Source: CTSoil-075 sp042610375
GTDB taxonomy: Bacteria > Bacillota > Negativicutes > DSM-13327
DNA length: 64,000 nt
NCBI RefSeq assembly: GCF_042610375.1
Contig: NZ_JBGJZL010000005.1
Span: 186,001 to 250,000, forward strand
Direction of reading: 5' to 3'
Notes under the pieces: generated by a model
Told to the model about the DNA's origin: nothing
Database searches by the model: none
Seen by the model: only the letters and a program-made list of their open reading frames with translations
Position numbers and translations under genes: made by a program
Shown here: piece by piece, positions 54,149 to 62,538 of the stretch
Numbering within the stretch: position 1 is the stretch's first letter
How the letters are laid out: every line of letters starts with the position of its first letter

Positions 54149-56966
54149 TGTACTGGTTGACAAAGCTATAGACCAAATTAGAAAAACACCAGAGCACCAT
54201 CGATATTTTTTTGAAAAGCTAAGCTCTCCGGTTTGGATAGAACCGCTTCTTTCCAAGGGTTTTTTTAGAGATGCTCCAGATATAGAAAAAAAAGGTGAAT
54301 ATTTAGCATTCAGGTCGTGGCCGGAATCCAGATATTTGGCGCGTATGGCGAATCTTGATAGCGCGAGTGTTGCTAAGGCGCTATTAGAGATGAAAGATAC
54401 GGACAATCCAAGAGTTCATGAAGATGTTCTTGATGCTATAATAAACCTTGACATTTTCCATGCTTTAGCTGTTATTAAAAGGGAATTAAAGTGGCTGAAA
54501 GAACAGGATCATTTTTATTTGAATATTCCGGTGAAGCTACAGGACGTAATATTAAGATTTATTCGAGATGGGAAAACAAAAAGGGCGATTGATATAGCTG
54601 GGATATTATGGTGTTTAAAAGAAGTCCCGGATTTGAACCCGAAAAAGGCGAAAGAATTGGGAGTAACTCCAACTCAACACGCCTCTCCTCAATACGGCGA
54701 ATGGGAATATATTGAGGGAATAAAACGGCTGGTTCCCGAACTAATAAAGGTGGAGCCGTTAATGCTACTGGAATTATTAGTACATCTTCTGAATACAACT
54801 GTATTAGTCGAGGTCGGTCAATTGACAGACTTCTCCTATGATTATTCCCATTCCTGGAGGCCCGCTATCGAAGACCATGAACAAAATGGAAATTATCCGG
54901 ATGCCAGAGCGACCCTGATCGAGGCACTTCGAGATACATGCTTTACTATTGCCCAAGAAGGCATCATGACAGTAGTTGATCTTATTACGTTTCTAGATGG
55001 ATTTAATTGGCCCATTTTTAGGCGTATTTCATTATATCTTCTACAACACTTTGAATGCACACCTCAGGATCTTGAAAATAGACTTACAAATAATAATTAT
55101 TTTTTTTCGATTGATATGCGATATGAATATTTTCATCTTTTGGCAAAAAAATTCAATCTCTTATCTTCGGCAAAACAAGAAATAATACTAGGATTGATCG
55201 ACGAAGGGCCAGATGTTGAGAATATAAAACAATATTACAACGAAAGATCCAATCGTCAGCCAACCCTAGAGGAAGTTAATCTTCATATAGGGAGCTGGCA
55301 ATTAGATAGACTCGAAGCAATCGCTGGATTTCTGCCAGTAGAATGGAAAGATAAATACCAGTTCTTGTCACACAAATATAGTAAGTCTGAGCACCCCGAT
55401 TTTGTTTCATATCACAGTACAGCATGGAGAGGTCCAACGAGCCCTGTAACAGTAGAGGAAATAAGTGAGATGCCTGTGACTGAAATTGTAAACTTTTTGA
55501 CGAGTTGGAAACCCAGCAATGAATGGCATAGTTCAACGCCTGAAGGTATAGCAAGGGTATTAGAGGTAGTGATAAGTAAAAATCCGGCAAAATTTAGTTC
55601 TGATTTAGATGGTTTTGAGCAAATCATCCCAACTTATGCCCGAGCAGTTATATCTGGTTTCAATTTGGCACAGCAAAGGGGCGAAGAACTTGCCTGGGGA
55701 GAAATAGTTTATTTTTGCGACTGGATCGTTAGTCAAAGGCGGGATGCTCTAACGGATATAAGCCAGTACATGCTTGATGCTGACCCTGATTGGGGATGGT
55801 CGCGTAAGTCCGTAGCGTTCTTAATAAAGGATGGTCTTTCAACAAATAGCATTTCATATGATCTTAGAAAACCAATATGGTCAATAATTGAGAAGTTATC
55901 TAGTGATCCAGAGCCTACGCCGGAGTATGAGCAACGATATAAAATGGGACCTGAATTATCAATAAATGTTGTCCGGGGAGTTGCTTTATATTCGGTGATA
56001 GCCTACGCTCGATGGGTTTGTGATAATGAAAAATTATTCCATGAGGATGGTAGAAAGATTAAGGGATTTGAATATTGCGCTGAAAGTAAAGCAGTTCTTG
56101 AAGAACATCTCAATTCCACAGTCGATTCTTGTTGCTGCATTCGATCAATTTACGGCCAAAAGTTCGTGAATCTACTTGAAATAGATTATGAATGGGTTAG
56201 AGATAATACTTCAAAAATATTTGCGATTGATAACCCAAAAACTCCTCTGTATAATGCAGCGTGTCAAGGGTATCTGAACTCTTGTAGTCCTGATTTAACG
56301 ATGTACGAGATTCTTAAACCTTGTTACGAAAGCTGGATAAATATGCTTGACCTTGCAACGGAGGAAGATCTATCTAAAAATCTAAGTCGCCATCTAATAG
56401 AACTTTATGCGTTAGGTGCTTTTCCCTTAGCAGAAGAGAACAATCCTATAAGTCAGTTCTATAATTTATCATCGGATAGTATAAATGCTTTTATGATTTC
56501 ACATATTGGTAGAATATTAAAGCATGAAGATAATATTAGAGATGAAGTAATACAAAGATTAAAAGAACATTGGGAGCAGAGACGTACTGATATTGGGAGC
56601 GAAGTAGAGAATCATAAAAATGAGTTGACAGCATTTAGTTGGTATGTTTTATCAAATAAGTTTCCGCCTGACTGGGTATTTTGCCAACTAAATGAATTGA
56701 TCTCTAGAGGGGTTGTTATAGAACCTCTGTTCTCTTGTTTTGAATTTTTAGCAAGTGTAGCCGCAAAACATCCGATAGATACAATAAAATTCCTTAGAAC
56801 CATATTAAATAGTCTTACAAATTCAGAAAAAATGTACATTAGCCTCGAAAATATTAATGCTATTCTTTTAGTGGCAAAAGAATATTCTACTGAGACTCAA
56901 GCTATAGCTCGTGAAGCCATTAATAGACTTGTTATTCTCGGTTTTCACCAATATCACGAAAGCTAG
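54141..56966 (+). CDS. Large repeat-rich protein of unknown function (942 aa)
   Basis: The preferred start is TTG 54141, nine bases after AGGAGG (54126-54131). The N-terminal 120 residues contain FFEKLSSPVWIEPLLSKGFF, WPESRYLARMA and DNPRVHEDVLDAI, a conserved-looking block I associate with large uncharacterised proteins in defence islands. The rest is helical repeat-like, with aromatic-rich segments (YDYSHSWRP, STAWRGPTSPV, DPDWGWSRKSV). No P loop, nuclease motif, protease triad or membrane segment is visible. It may be a sensor or scaffold whose effector is unrecognised, working with the 226-aa protein. Confidence 0.75.
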   Translation: MDNVLVDKAIDQIRKTPEHHRYFFEKLSSPVWIEPLLSKGFFRDAPDIEKKGEYLAFRSWPESRYLARMANLDSASVAKALLEMKDTDNPRVHEDVLDAIINLDIFHALAVIKRELKWLKEQDHFYLNIPVKLQDVILRFIRDGKTKRAIDIAGILWCLKEVPDLNPKKAKELGVTPTQHASPQYGEWEYIEGIKRLVPELIKVEPLMLLELLVHLLNTTVLVEVGQLTDFSYDYSHSWRPAIEDHEQNGNYPDARATLIEALRDTCFTIAQEGIMTVVDLITFLDGFNWPIFRRISLYLLQHFECTPQDLENRLTNNNYFFSIDMRYEYFHLLAKKFNLLSSAKQEIILGLIDEGPDVENIKQYYNERSNRQPTLEEVNLHIGSWQLDRLEAIAGFLPVEWKDKYQFLSHKYSKSEHPDFVSYHSTAWRGPTSPVTVEEISEMPVTEIVNFLTSWKPSNEWHSSTPEGIARVLEVVISKNPAKFSSDLDGFEQIIPTYARAVISGFNLAQQRGEELAWGEIVYFCDWIVSQRRDALTDISQYMLDADPDWGWSRKSVAFLIKDGLSTNSISYDLRKPIWSIIEKLSSDPEPTPEYEQRYKMGPELSINVVRGVALYSVIAYARWVCDNEKLFHEDGRKIKGFEYCAESKAVLEEHLNSTVDSCCCIRSIYGQKFVNLLEIDYEWVRDNTSKIFAIDNPKTPLYNAACQGYLNSCSPDLTMYEILKPCYESWINMLDLATEEDLSKNLSRHLIELYALGAFPLAEENNPISQFYNLSSDSINAFMISHIGRILKHEDNIRDEVIQRLKEHWEQRRTDIGSEVENHKNELTAFSWYVLSNKFPPDWVFCQLNELISRGVVIEPLFSCFEFLASVAAKHPIDTIKFLRTILNSLTNSEKMYISLENINAILLVAKEYSTETQAIAREAINRLVILGFHQYHES

Positions 56967-57006
56967 TAGGTAGTATAATAAAATTAAGCTCTATGCGGAA
57001 TCTTAC

Positions 57007-57039
57007 TATCTATACTAGATAGTGAAGACACCAGATAAT
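57007..57039 (+). repeat. Imperfect direct repeat, right copy
   Basis: TATCTATAC, nine variable bases, AAGACACCAG-A-TAAT. It matches the copy at 53271-53304. Confidence 0.5.
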
Positions 57040-57102
57040 GAAGTGCCTTTTTTTGATTACCAGCACGCAAGTGAACGGATTATTCTAGACGGCAGTGTTT
57101 TT

Positions 57103-57144
57103 TGTCAATTTACTAGCCCATGAATGACCTGATTTTTTGTCAAT
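57103..57144 (-). repeat. Right-end ATTGACAAA motif pair, 35-bp period, inverted
   Basis: On the minus strand ATTGACAAAAAATC starts at 57144 and ATTGACAAAAAACA at 57109, exactly 35 bp apart. They mirror the left-end pair in orientation and spacing. Confidence 0.7.
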
Positions 57145-57275
57145 TGATAGGCAATAAATAGTTTTACAATATTTTGTCACGTAAAACCAGTAATTTTACT
57201 CTGAAGGCCTGTTATTACTGGGTAGGAGATCAATCGTGCTGCTCCACCACGCATAGGCATTCCGGGAAAAGCAGG

Positions 57276-57464
57276 TATGATTTTGGCACGGATGCTGCTG
57301 AAGTGATGGAAATTTTGGCTGGTGAAATGGAAGTATTATTGCCTGGTCAAACAGAGTGGCAGACCTACAGTGCTGGAGATTCTTTTAATGTTCCTGCTAA
57401 TTCTCGTTTTAAGTTGCAGGTAAAAGCCGTAGCTGATTATTGCTGCTCATATGAAGTGCTTTAA
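57276..57464 (+). pseudogene. ppnP: ppnP 3' fragment
   Basis: The frame from TAT 57276 continues the host ppnP at codon 44: YDFGTDAAEVMEILAG, VLLPGQTEW, NVPANSRF and VADYCCSYEVL, to TAA. Upstream in the same frame is unrelated island sequence without a ribosome site, so it is not expected to be translated. Together with the fragment at 21875 it gives a complete ppnP of about 105 codons with no missing codons. Confidence 0.9.
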
Positions 57465-57504
57465 TCGACTCTAGATATACTTAGTAGGGCAAAGGGCAGG
57501 TTAC

Positions 57505-57549
57505 GTGTACAGATGAGTTTATTTTTAAACTCATCTGTACACTTTTTTA
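57505..57549 (+). terminator. Original terminator of host ppnP
   Basis: A perfect 17-bp stem (57505-57521 with 57526-57542), TTTT loop, then TTTTTTATTT. Confidence 0.9.
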
Positions 57550-57736
57550 TTTAAGATCCTACATCTGCTAACTTAAAGAATTTAATCCCTATATTGTGGG
57601 TCTGTCGTTGATAGGAATATAGAGTATCGACAATTCTTGCTAACAATGTTTAATTCAAGTTATAGATTTCAAAAAAATGGACATTACCATTGAAGCCCGT
57701 ATTATGGTATACTTGGTAAAAAAGATAAAGGAATGA

Positions 57737-58984
57737 ATGGCAGTGAATATAGTTAAAATAATGTTATTAGTTGCAATGTATTGTATTGTGACTGTGACTG
57801 GATATGCTCAAGATGGAAAAATACAGCTTCTGTGGGAAAATGGGGTAGATGCTGTTACTTATGAATTAGAAATTGCTACGACACCGATTAAAAGTAAAAA
57901 AAGCGCTTCAAATGAACAGCTTATTTATCGAACAACAGGTCTTTCTACGGCAGGGGTGGAACTTCCTCTATCCTTGTTAGAGAATAAAAATCTTAAAAAA
58001 ATATACTACCGGGCGCGCCCTTTAGATTTAGATAAAAATCCTGTCGGCGAATTCTCTGCGCCAGTCCCTTTATCAAAAGGCGTGATCAATCCTCAAAAGC
58101 CAACACCAACGGTTTTTCTGAAGAAAAATCATCTTGCACCCTTATATCCTGTATATGGATGGATACCTGTTTTGGAAGCAACGCGTTATGAAGTAGAAAT
58201 TATGAGTCGTGCGCCAGAAAACCCTAATGGCGTACAAGCTTCTCGGTATCGCATACGTTCCTATATGGTTGAAGGCGGATTTGATTGTTATGATACTCAT
58301 CCGTATGTAGAACCTGGTACTTATTATTGGCGAGTTCGAGCATTAGATGGGGATAATGAACCAATTGGAACCTATTCCGATGCTATCTCTTTTACTGTTA
58401 AAACAGGTAACTATAAGTGGGCAGTTTTTGGTGATAGTATCACTCATGGTGGTGGAGCCATTTCAAACCCGCCCTCGGATGAACGCTTTGAATATGTGTC
58501 TTACTTACCTTTTCCAGTAAAAAATTTGGGTAAGAGCGGAGATACAGCAGAAATGCTAGTGGAACGCTTTGATACGGAGGTCCTTCCGTTTAAACCCAAA
58601 TATCTGTTTGTTCTGGGAGGAAGTAACAGCATTCGTGGTGGTGTATCAGGGGAAAGTGTTATTGAATCTTTACAGACCATCAAAGAAAAATGTGAAGACA
58701 ACCAGATAACGCCGATCTTTTTGACATTACCTCCGATCAATCCAGAGAGAATACAGCGAGTATTTGGTCAACCCACCGCTGAGAATTGGCAGGTTGAATT
58801 AGAGAAAGTGAATAATTTTATTCGTAATCAACCCAACGCGATTGAAACTTATTCATTACTAGTCGATCAAAATGGAATTCTTCCTGTGGAATATGCTGAA
58901 GATGGACTTCATCCTGATATCTCAGGGAAGAAAATTATGGCAGGTTCTATCAATGCCTTTTTGAAAAATCATCGTTTAAAATAA
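57737..58984 (+). CDS. Exported SGNH/GDSL-family hydrolase
   Basis: 415 residues. An N-terminal signal peptide (IVKIMLLVAMYCIVTVTGYA) is followed by two fibronectin-III-like beta domains (TYELEIATTP; YEVEIMSR with YYWRVRALDGDN). The C-terminal SGNH hydrolase domain carries the nucleophile Ser in FGDSITHGG, the Gly block in SGDTAEM, Asn in LGGSNSIRGG, and the Asp/His pair in DGLHPD. The family hydrolyses esters; the domain layout suggests a cell-surface or polysaccharide substrate. AAAGG precedes ATG 57737. Monocistronic with a terminator downstream. Confidence 0.9.
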   Translation: MAVNIVKIMLLVAMYCIVTVTGYAQDGKIQLLWENGVDAVTYELEIATTPIKSKKSASNEQLIYRTTGLSTAGVELPLSLLENKNLKKIYYRARPLDLDKNPVGEFSAPVPLSKGVINPQKPTPTVFLKKNHLAPLYPVYGWIPVLEATRYEVEIMSRAPENPNGVQASRYRIRSYMVEGGFDCYDTHPYVEPGTYYWRVRALDGDNEPIGTYSDAISFTVKTGNYKWAVFGDSITHGGGAISNPPSDERFEYVSYLPFPVKNLGKSGDTAEMLVERFDTEVLPFKPKYLFVLGGSNSIRGGVSGESVIESLQTIKEKCEDNQITPIFLTLPPINPERIQRVFGQPTAENWQVELEKVNNFIRNQPNAIETYSLLVDQNGILPVEYAEDGLHPDISGKKIMAGSINAFLKNHRLK

Positions 58985-59002
58985 GAGCAGAGAGAAGTCA
59001 TG

Positions 59003-59053
59003 AAAAATAGCCCTACAACCTTTATGAAAAAAGGTTTGTAGGGCTATTTTTCA
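59003..59053 (+). terminator. Intrinsic terminator after the SGNH hydrolase
   Basis: AAAATAGCCCTACAACCTTT pairs with its complement ending GGGCTATTTTT (one mismatch). Confidence 0.88.
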
Positions 59054-59130
59054 ATGTTTTTCTTTTGGCATCATAAATGAGTAGATCAATACTTGGATAA
59101 ACTATTCATGGGATGAAAGGAGGCACAGTA

Positions 59131-59805
59131 GTGAAAATTTTAGTTGTAGAAGATGATCAGATGTTACGAGAGGCTGTTGTGGCTGTATTACGGGAAGGTG
59201 ATTATTTAATTGAGGATACTGGTACTGGTGATGAAGGATTATATTTGGCAGAGCAAGGTATCCATGATTTATTGATCTTAGATATTATGCTGCCAGAGGT
59301 GAATGGTCTAGACATTGTCAGACGTGTGCGGGCACAAGGAAATTTTGTACCTATTTTACTTTTGACCGCCAAAGATAGTATTGAAGATAAAGTCATAGGA
59401 TTTAACAGTGGAGCAGATGATTATTTGGTGAAACCTTTCGCTGTAGCAGAACTATTGGTAAGAGTTAAAGCCTTACTTAGACGTACAGGAATAGGTGGTA
59501 AAGAAGGGGAACATTGTTATGGTGATGTGTCTGTTCATCCTAAGCTAAAAGATGGTTTTGTCGGAGATCATCCCTTGCAGTTGACAAGTAAAGAGTATGA
59601 ACTCTTGGAATATCTAATTCTTAATCAGGAACGAATTTTGAGCAGAGAGCAGGTTTTTGATCGTATATGGGGCTTAGAATCGGAGACTGGAATCGGCATT
59701 GTTGATTTATATATTCATTATTTGCGCAAAAAAATGTCTCCTTATGGGCGTGACCACTTCATTCAGACTGTGCGTGGGGCTGGTTTTATGCTCAAGGACA
59801 AGTAG
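59131..59805 (+). CDS. OmpR/PhoB-family response regulator
   Basis: 224 residues. The start is GTG 59131, since AAAGGAGG ends seven bases upstream and KILVVEDD follows at once. The receiver has the VVEDDQ acidic pair, phosphoacceptor Asp in LLILDIMLPE and Lys in LVKPF. The winged-helix domain ends with VDLYIHYLRKKM and IQTVRGAGFML. It is followed by its kinase with a 1-bp gap. The regulon cannot be told; the DUF815 gene and efflux operon nearby are candidates by proximity. Confidence 0.93.
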   Translation: MKILVVEDDQMLREAVVAVLREGDYLIEDTGTGDEGLYLAEQGIHDLLILDIMLPEVNGLDIVRRVRAQGNFVPILLLTAKDSIEDKVIGFNSGADDYLVKPFAVAELLVRVKALLRRTGIGGKEGEHCYGDVSVHPKLKDGFVGDHPLQLTSKEYELLEYLILNQERILSREQVFDRIWGLESETGIGIVDLYIHYLRKKMSPYGRDHFIQTVRGAGFMLKDK

Positions 59806-59806
59806 C

Positions 59807-61087
59807 ATGTTCAAAAAAACATTACGGCGATTAACGATCATTAATTCCATGGTGTTCTTATTCATTTTTATTGCTTTTGGTGTGATGCTGTATACCTATG
59901 TCGCTCGCCAACTATTTGATGATATTGATCGAGCGATGGAGCACAAAGTAGAGGCTTTTCATATTAATAATGGTCGTCCTACTAGCGGGCTCATTCCGCC
60001 TGTCTTTTTTGATCCGCGTATTTTGATTTTGTTACGGGATACAGAAGGAAGGATGGTTAATCTTTATCCTTTTCCGATCGAAGGCATTAGTGAGATTATC
60101 GCATTTTTTGAGAAGAGCCAAATCAGCCAGTGGCAGACACGGAGAATTGAAAATCATGTTTATCGTATACTGAGTTTACCTTATCAATATAGTGACAATA
60201 TTTTGCAACGAGGAAATTCTCAACCGAGTCAGATTGAAGAGATCATTGCTGTTAGTATTGTTGATTCTGAAGTAGCCATCTTGAGACGTTTTATGATTAT
60301 TATTCTCATAGGGCAGGCGGTAGGGATGATGGTCATTATTCCTGCAGGTTATTACCTAGCCCAACGTGCTCTGGTACCAATCAGGGAAGCGTGGGAAAAG
60401 CAGCAACAGTTTGTAGCGGATGCTTCCCATGAATTACGCACTCCATTGGCGGTAATCAAAAGTAATGCAGAATTATTATTACGTCATCCCCAGCATACAG
60501 TTGAGGAAGAAACGATTCGCATTACTAATGTGGTCAGAGAAACCATACGAATGAGTAAATTGGTTTCAACCCTCTTTACTTTAGCGAGGGCAGATGCCAA
60601 TCAAATTGAAATACAAGTAGAACCTCTAATGCTCAGTGAAGTGATTATCCATGTTGCCCAGCAGTTTGAACCCCTAGCAGAGATGAAAAATATTAGATTA
60701 CAGCTTGATTTGCAAGAGGAGATTGAATTAATAGGTGATAAGGAACGATTACATCAATTATTCGTTATCTTATTGGATAATTCTCTGAAATATACTGGAA
60801 GCGGTGGTTCTATCTCCTTACTTTGTTACAAGAAATCGAATATGGCTTTTATTGAGGTGAGTGATACAGGATGCGGCATTGAAGCAACCGATTTACCGAA
60901 GATCTTTGATCGCTTTTTTCGTGGTGACAAAGTCCGTTCCCGAGAGGCTGGTGGGGCAGGTCTTGGTCTGGCAATCGCATATTGGATTGTTGCAAAACAT
61001 CGAGGAAAAATCTGGGTGGATAGTCAGGTAAGCGTTGGTACCCAATTTCACATTACTCTGCCTTGTCCTCCCCTAACACATGGGTAA
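59807..61087 (+). CDS. Sensor histidine kinase
   Basis: 426 residues from ATG 59807; the frame is open further upstream but lies over the regulator gene. Two membrane segments (about 10-33 and 163-187) flank an extracytoplasmic loop. The kinase core has DASHELRTPLAV (phospho-His), DNSLKYTG (N box), DTGCGI and GGAGLGLAIAYWI. The layout is the same as the kinase at 1092. Its last 35 bp overlap the convergent DUF815 gene. Confidence 0.93.
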   Translation: MFKKTLRRLTIINSMVFLFIFIAFGVMLYTYVARQLFDDIDRAMEHKVEAFHINNGRPTSGLIPPVFFDPRILILLRDTEGRMVNLYPFPIEGISEIIAFFEKSQISQWQTRRIENHVYRILSLPYQYSDNILQRGNSQPSQIEEIIAVSIVDSEVAILRRFMIIILIGQAVGMMVIIPAGYYLAQRALVPIREAWEKQQQFVADASHELRTPLAVIKSNAELLLRHPQHTVEEETIRITNVVRETIRMSKLVSTLFTLARADANQIEIQVEPLMLSEVIIHVAQQFEPLAEMKNIRLQLDLQEEIELIGDKERLHQLFVILLDNSLKYTGSGGSISLLCYKKSNMAFIEVSDTGCGIEATDLPKIFDRFFRGDKVRSREAGGAGLGLAIAYWIVAKHRGKIWVDSQVSVGTQFHITLPCPPLTHG

Positions 61088-62306
61088 TAAACTGTTGTGC
61101 TTTTCGACCTGAACGACCAGCGTGAGAGCGTTCCCACTTTAAAGATTCTGAGCGCAATAGATCCAAGGGCATTGTAATATTATTTTTTCTTGCTAATTCT
61201 TCTACAATGCGTAGGTATTCATCTTGGGTGGGGGAGAAGAAGCTTACTGTAATTCCAAAACGATCAGAAAGAGAAAGCTTTTCATTGACCGTATCAAAAT
61301 GTTGAATATCGTTACTTTTTTCAGTGCGATCATTCCAACTTTCTCGGATTAAGTGCATTCGATTCGAAGTAGCATAAATGAGAACATTGCTTGGTTTAGA
61401 TTCAATGCCACCCTCCATAACAGATTTCAAATGTTTATATTCAATTTCAAATTCTTCAAAAGAAAGATCATCTAAGAAAATAATGAATTTTTTACCTAAT
61501 TTTCCTAACTGTTTTAAAATCCCATGTAGATCGGGAAGATCATGTTTCGCTACTTCTACAAGGCGCAGGCCATGAGAAGAATAATGATTGACAAGTGCTT
61601 TTACGGAAGAGGATTTGCCAGTGCCGCGATCCCCTGTCAATAATACATTGCAAGCCGGTTTGCCAGTGATAAAGGCCTCGGTATTTTGGACTAAGACCTT
61701 TTTTTGCCGGTCATACCCAATTAAATCATTCAATTGAATTGGATCACAGTGGACAATCCCTTCGAGTCCTTTATCTCGATTCCAGCGAAAGGCCGTGTGA
61801 TTTACAAGTTCTCCATAGCCATAGCTCACATAATGCTGAAGGAGTTTATCCAAGATTTTTTCTTGTGAGTCGCTTTTGGATTCATCGAGGAAGTAAGGGG
61901 TCAATTCCTCCAAATACTGTTTTCTTGTATTGTTTGTAGGCAAGTAATGATTGATGAGCAGATCTTGGGTATCGAAGAAACTAAGATCCTGATTAATAAA
62001 ATTTTTTAAGATAGCAAGATCGTGTAATGCAGCAAGGCGGAGACTTTTGCCAATGTATCCGCCTGTTTGTTCTGCCATGACACTCAATGTATTTTCATCC
62101 AAGGATATTAAATAAACAAGATAAGATTTTAGAACATTGTCAGTTAATCCTAATTGCTCAGATTTTTGTATTAATTTATAAAATAAGTCAAAAGGTAGAT
62201 TTTCTTTTGTAGTCGCCAAAAAAGCACAAGTCTTTTGAATAAGTTCATCTTCTATAATATTTCGATAGATTAACAATTGATCTAAGTTTGAAGTCATTTT
62301 TGTCAT
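61053..62306 (-). CDS. DUF815-family AAA+ ATPase
   Basis: 417 residues. After a helical N-terminal 200 residues, the AAA+ module starts IQLNDLIGYDRQK. The P loop GDRGTGKSSSVKAL is near 230, Walker B FIIFLDDLSFEEFE near 272, sensor 1 LIYATSNRMHLI near 308, and the SDRFGITVSF Arg-finger region near 350. This is the DUF815 family, widespread in bacteria and of unknown cellular role. ATG 62306 follows a weak ribosome site; GTG 62309 is an alternative. It is convergent with, and overlaps, the kinase gene. Confidence 0.88.
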   Translation of the reverse strand: MTKMTSNLDQLLIYRNIIEDELIQKTCAFLATTKENLPFDLFYKLIQKSEQLGLTDNVLKSYLVYLISLDENTLSVMAEQTGGYIGKSLRLAALHDLAILKNFINQDLSFFDTQDLLINHYLPTNNTRKQYLEELTPYFLDESKSDSQEKILDKLLQHYVSYGYGELVNHTAFRWNRDKGLEGIVHCDPIQLNDLIGYDRQKKVLVQNTEAFITGKPACNVLLTGDRGTGKSSSVKALVNHYSSHGLRLVEVAKHDLPDLHGILKQLGKLGKKFIIFLDDLSFEEFEIEYKHLKSVMEGGIESKPSNVLIYATSNRMHLIRESWNDRTEKSNDIQHFDTVNEKLSLSDRFGITVSFFSPTQDEYLRIVEELARKNNITMPLDLLRSESLKWERSHAGRSGRKAQQFITHVLGEDKAE

Positions 62307-62538
62307 CACTATTCACCACTTTATTATATTTTTAACGATAGATTCAATTATAGTTTCATTAAATCCATAAGTAAAGTGATGTTTATATCTACCTTATGAA
62401 GCACCTGCAAAGGTGCCTTTTATTTTTCATTAAAAATCTAAAGGAAATCAAAAAATGGGACTGTAGAATGAAATAAACCATATAGTATATGTGCCTTAGC
62501 CTATTACTTATAGTAAAAATGTGAGGAGGACAAAATGA

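Larger units (their letters stand above)
22004..57275. mobile_element. 35-kb genomic island inserted in ppnP
   Basis: The boundaries are set by the split ppnP: host sequence GGTGAT ends at 22003 and resumes with TATGATTTTGGC at 57276. An ungapped ppnP would read GGTGAT-TATGAT across the junction. No clear target duplication is seen. The island contains a seven-gene recombinase/helicase operon, defence-type cargo and its own intact ppnP. Both ends carry paired ATTGACAAA motifs in inverted orientation. No transposase, conjugation, phage structural or replication-initiation genes are present. Right-end precision is lower because 130 bp of unassigned sequence separate the last motif from the ppnP remnant. 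Confidence 0.85.
56967..57275. other. Right end region of the island
   Basis: It holds the right direct repeat (57007-57039), a perfect ACTATCTA-TAC-TAGATAGT palindrome at 57005-57023, the inverted motif pair (57103-57144), a weaker third motif near 57175-57180, and CCAGTAAT/ATTACTGG arms at 57187-57194 and 57214-57221. No gene is present. Confidence 0.5.

Noticed and set aside
57174..57275. Upstream extension of the ppnP 3' fragment as a new fusion protein
   Set aside because: The extension has no ribosome site and an implausible sequence; it is simply the open frame across the junction.
22004..57275. Prophage or integrative conjugative element
   Set aside because: No capsid, terminase, tail, relaxase, type IV secretion or replication-initiation genes were found in the island.
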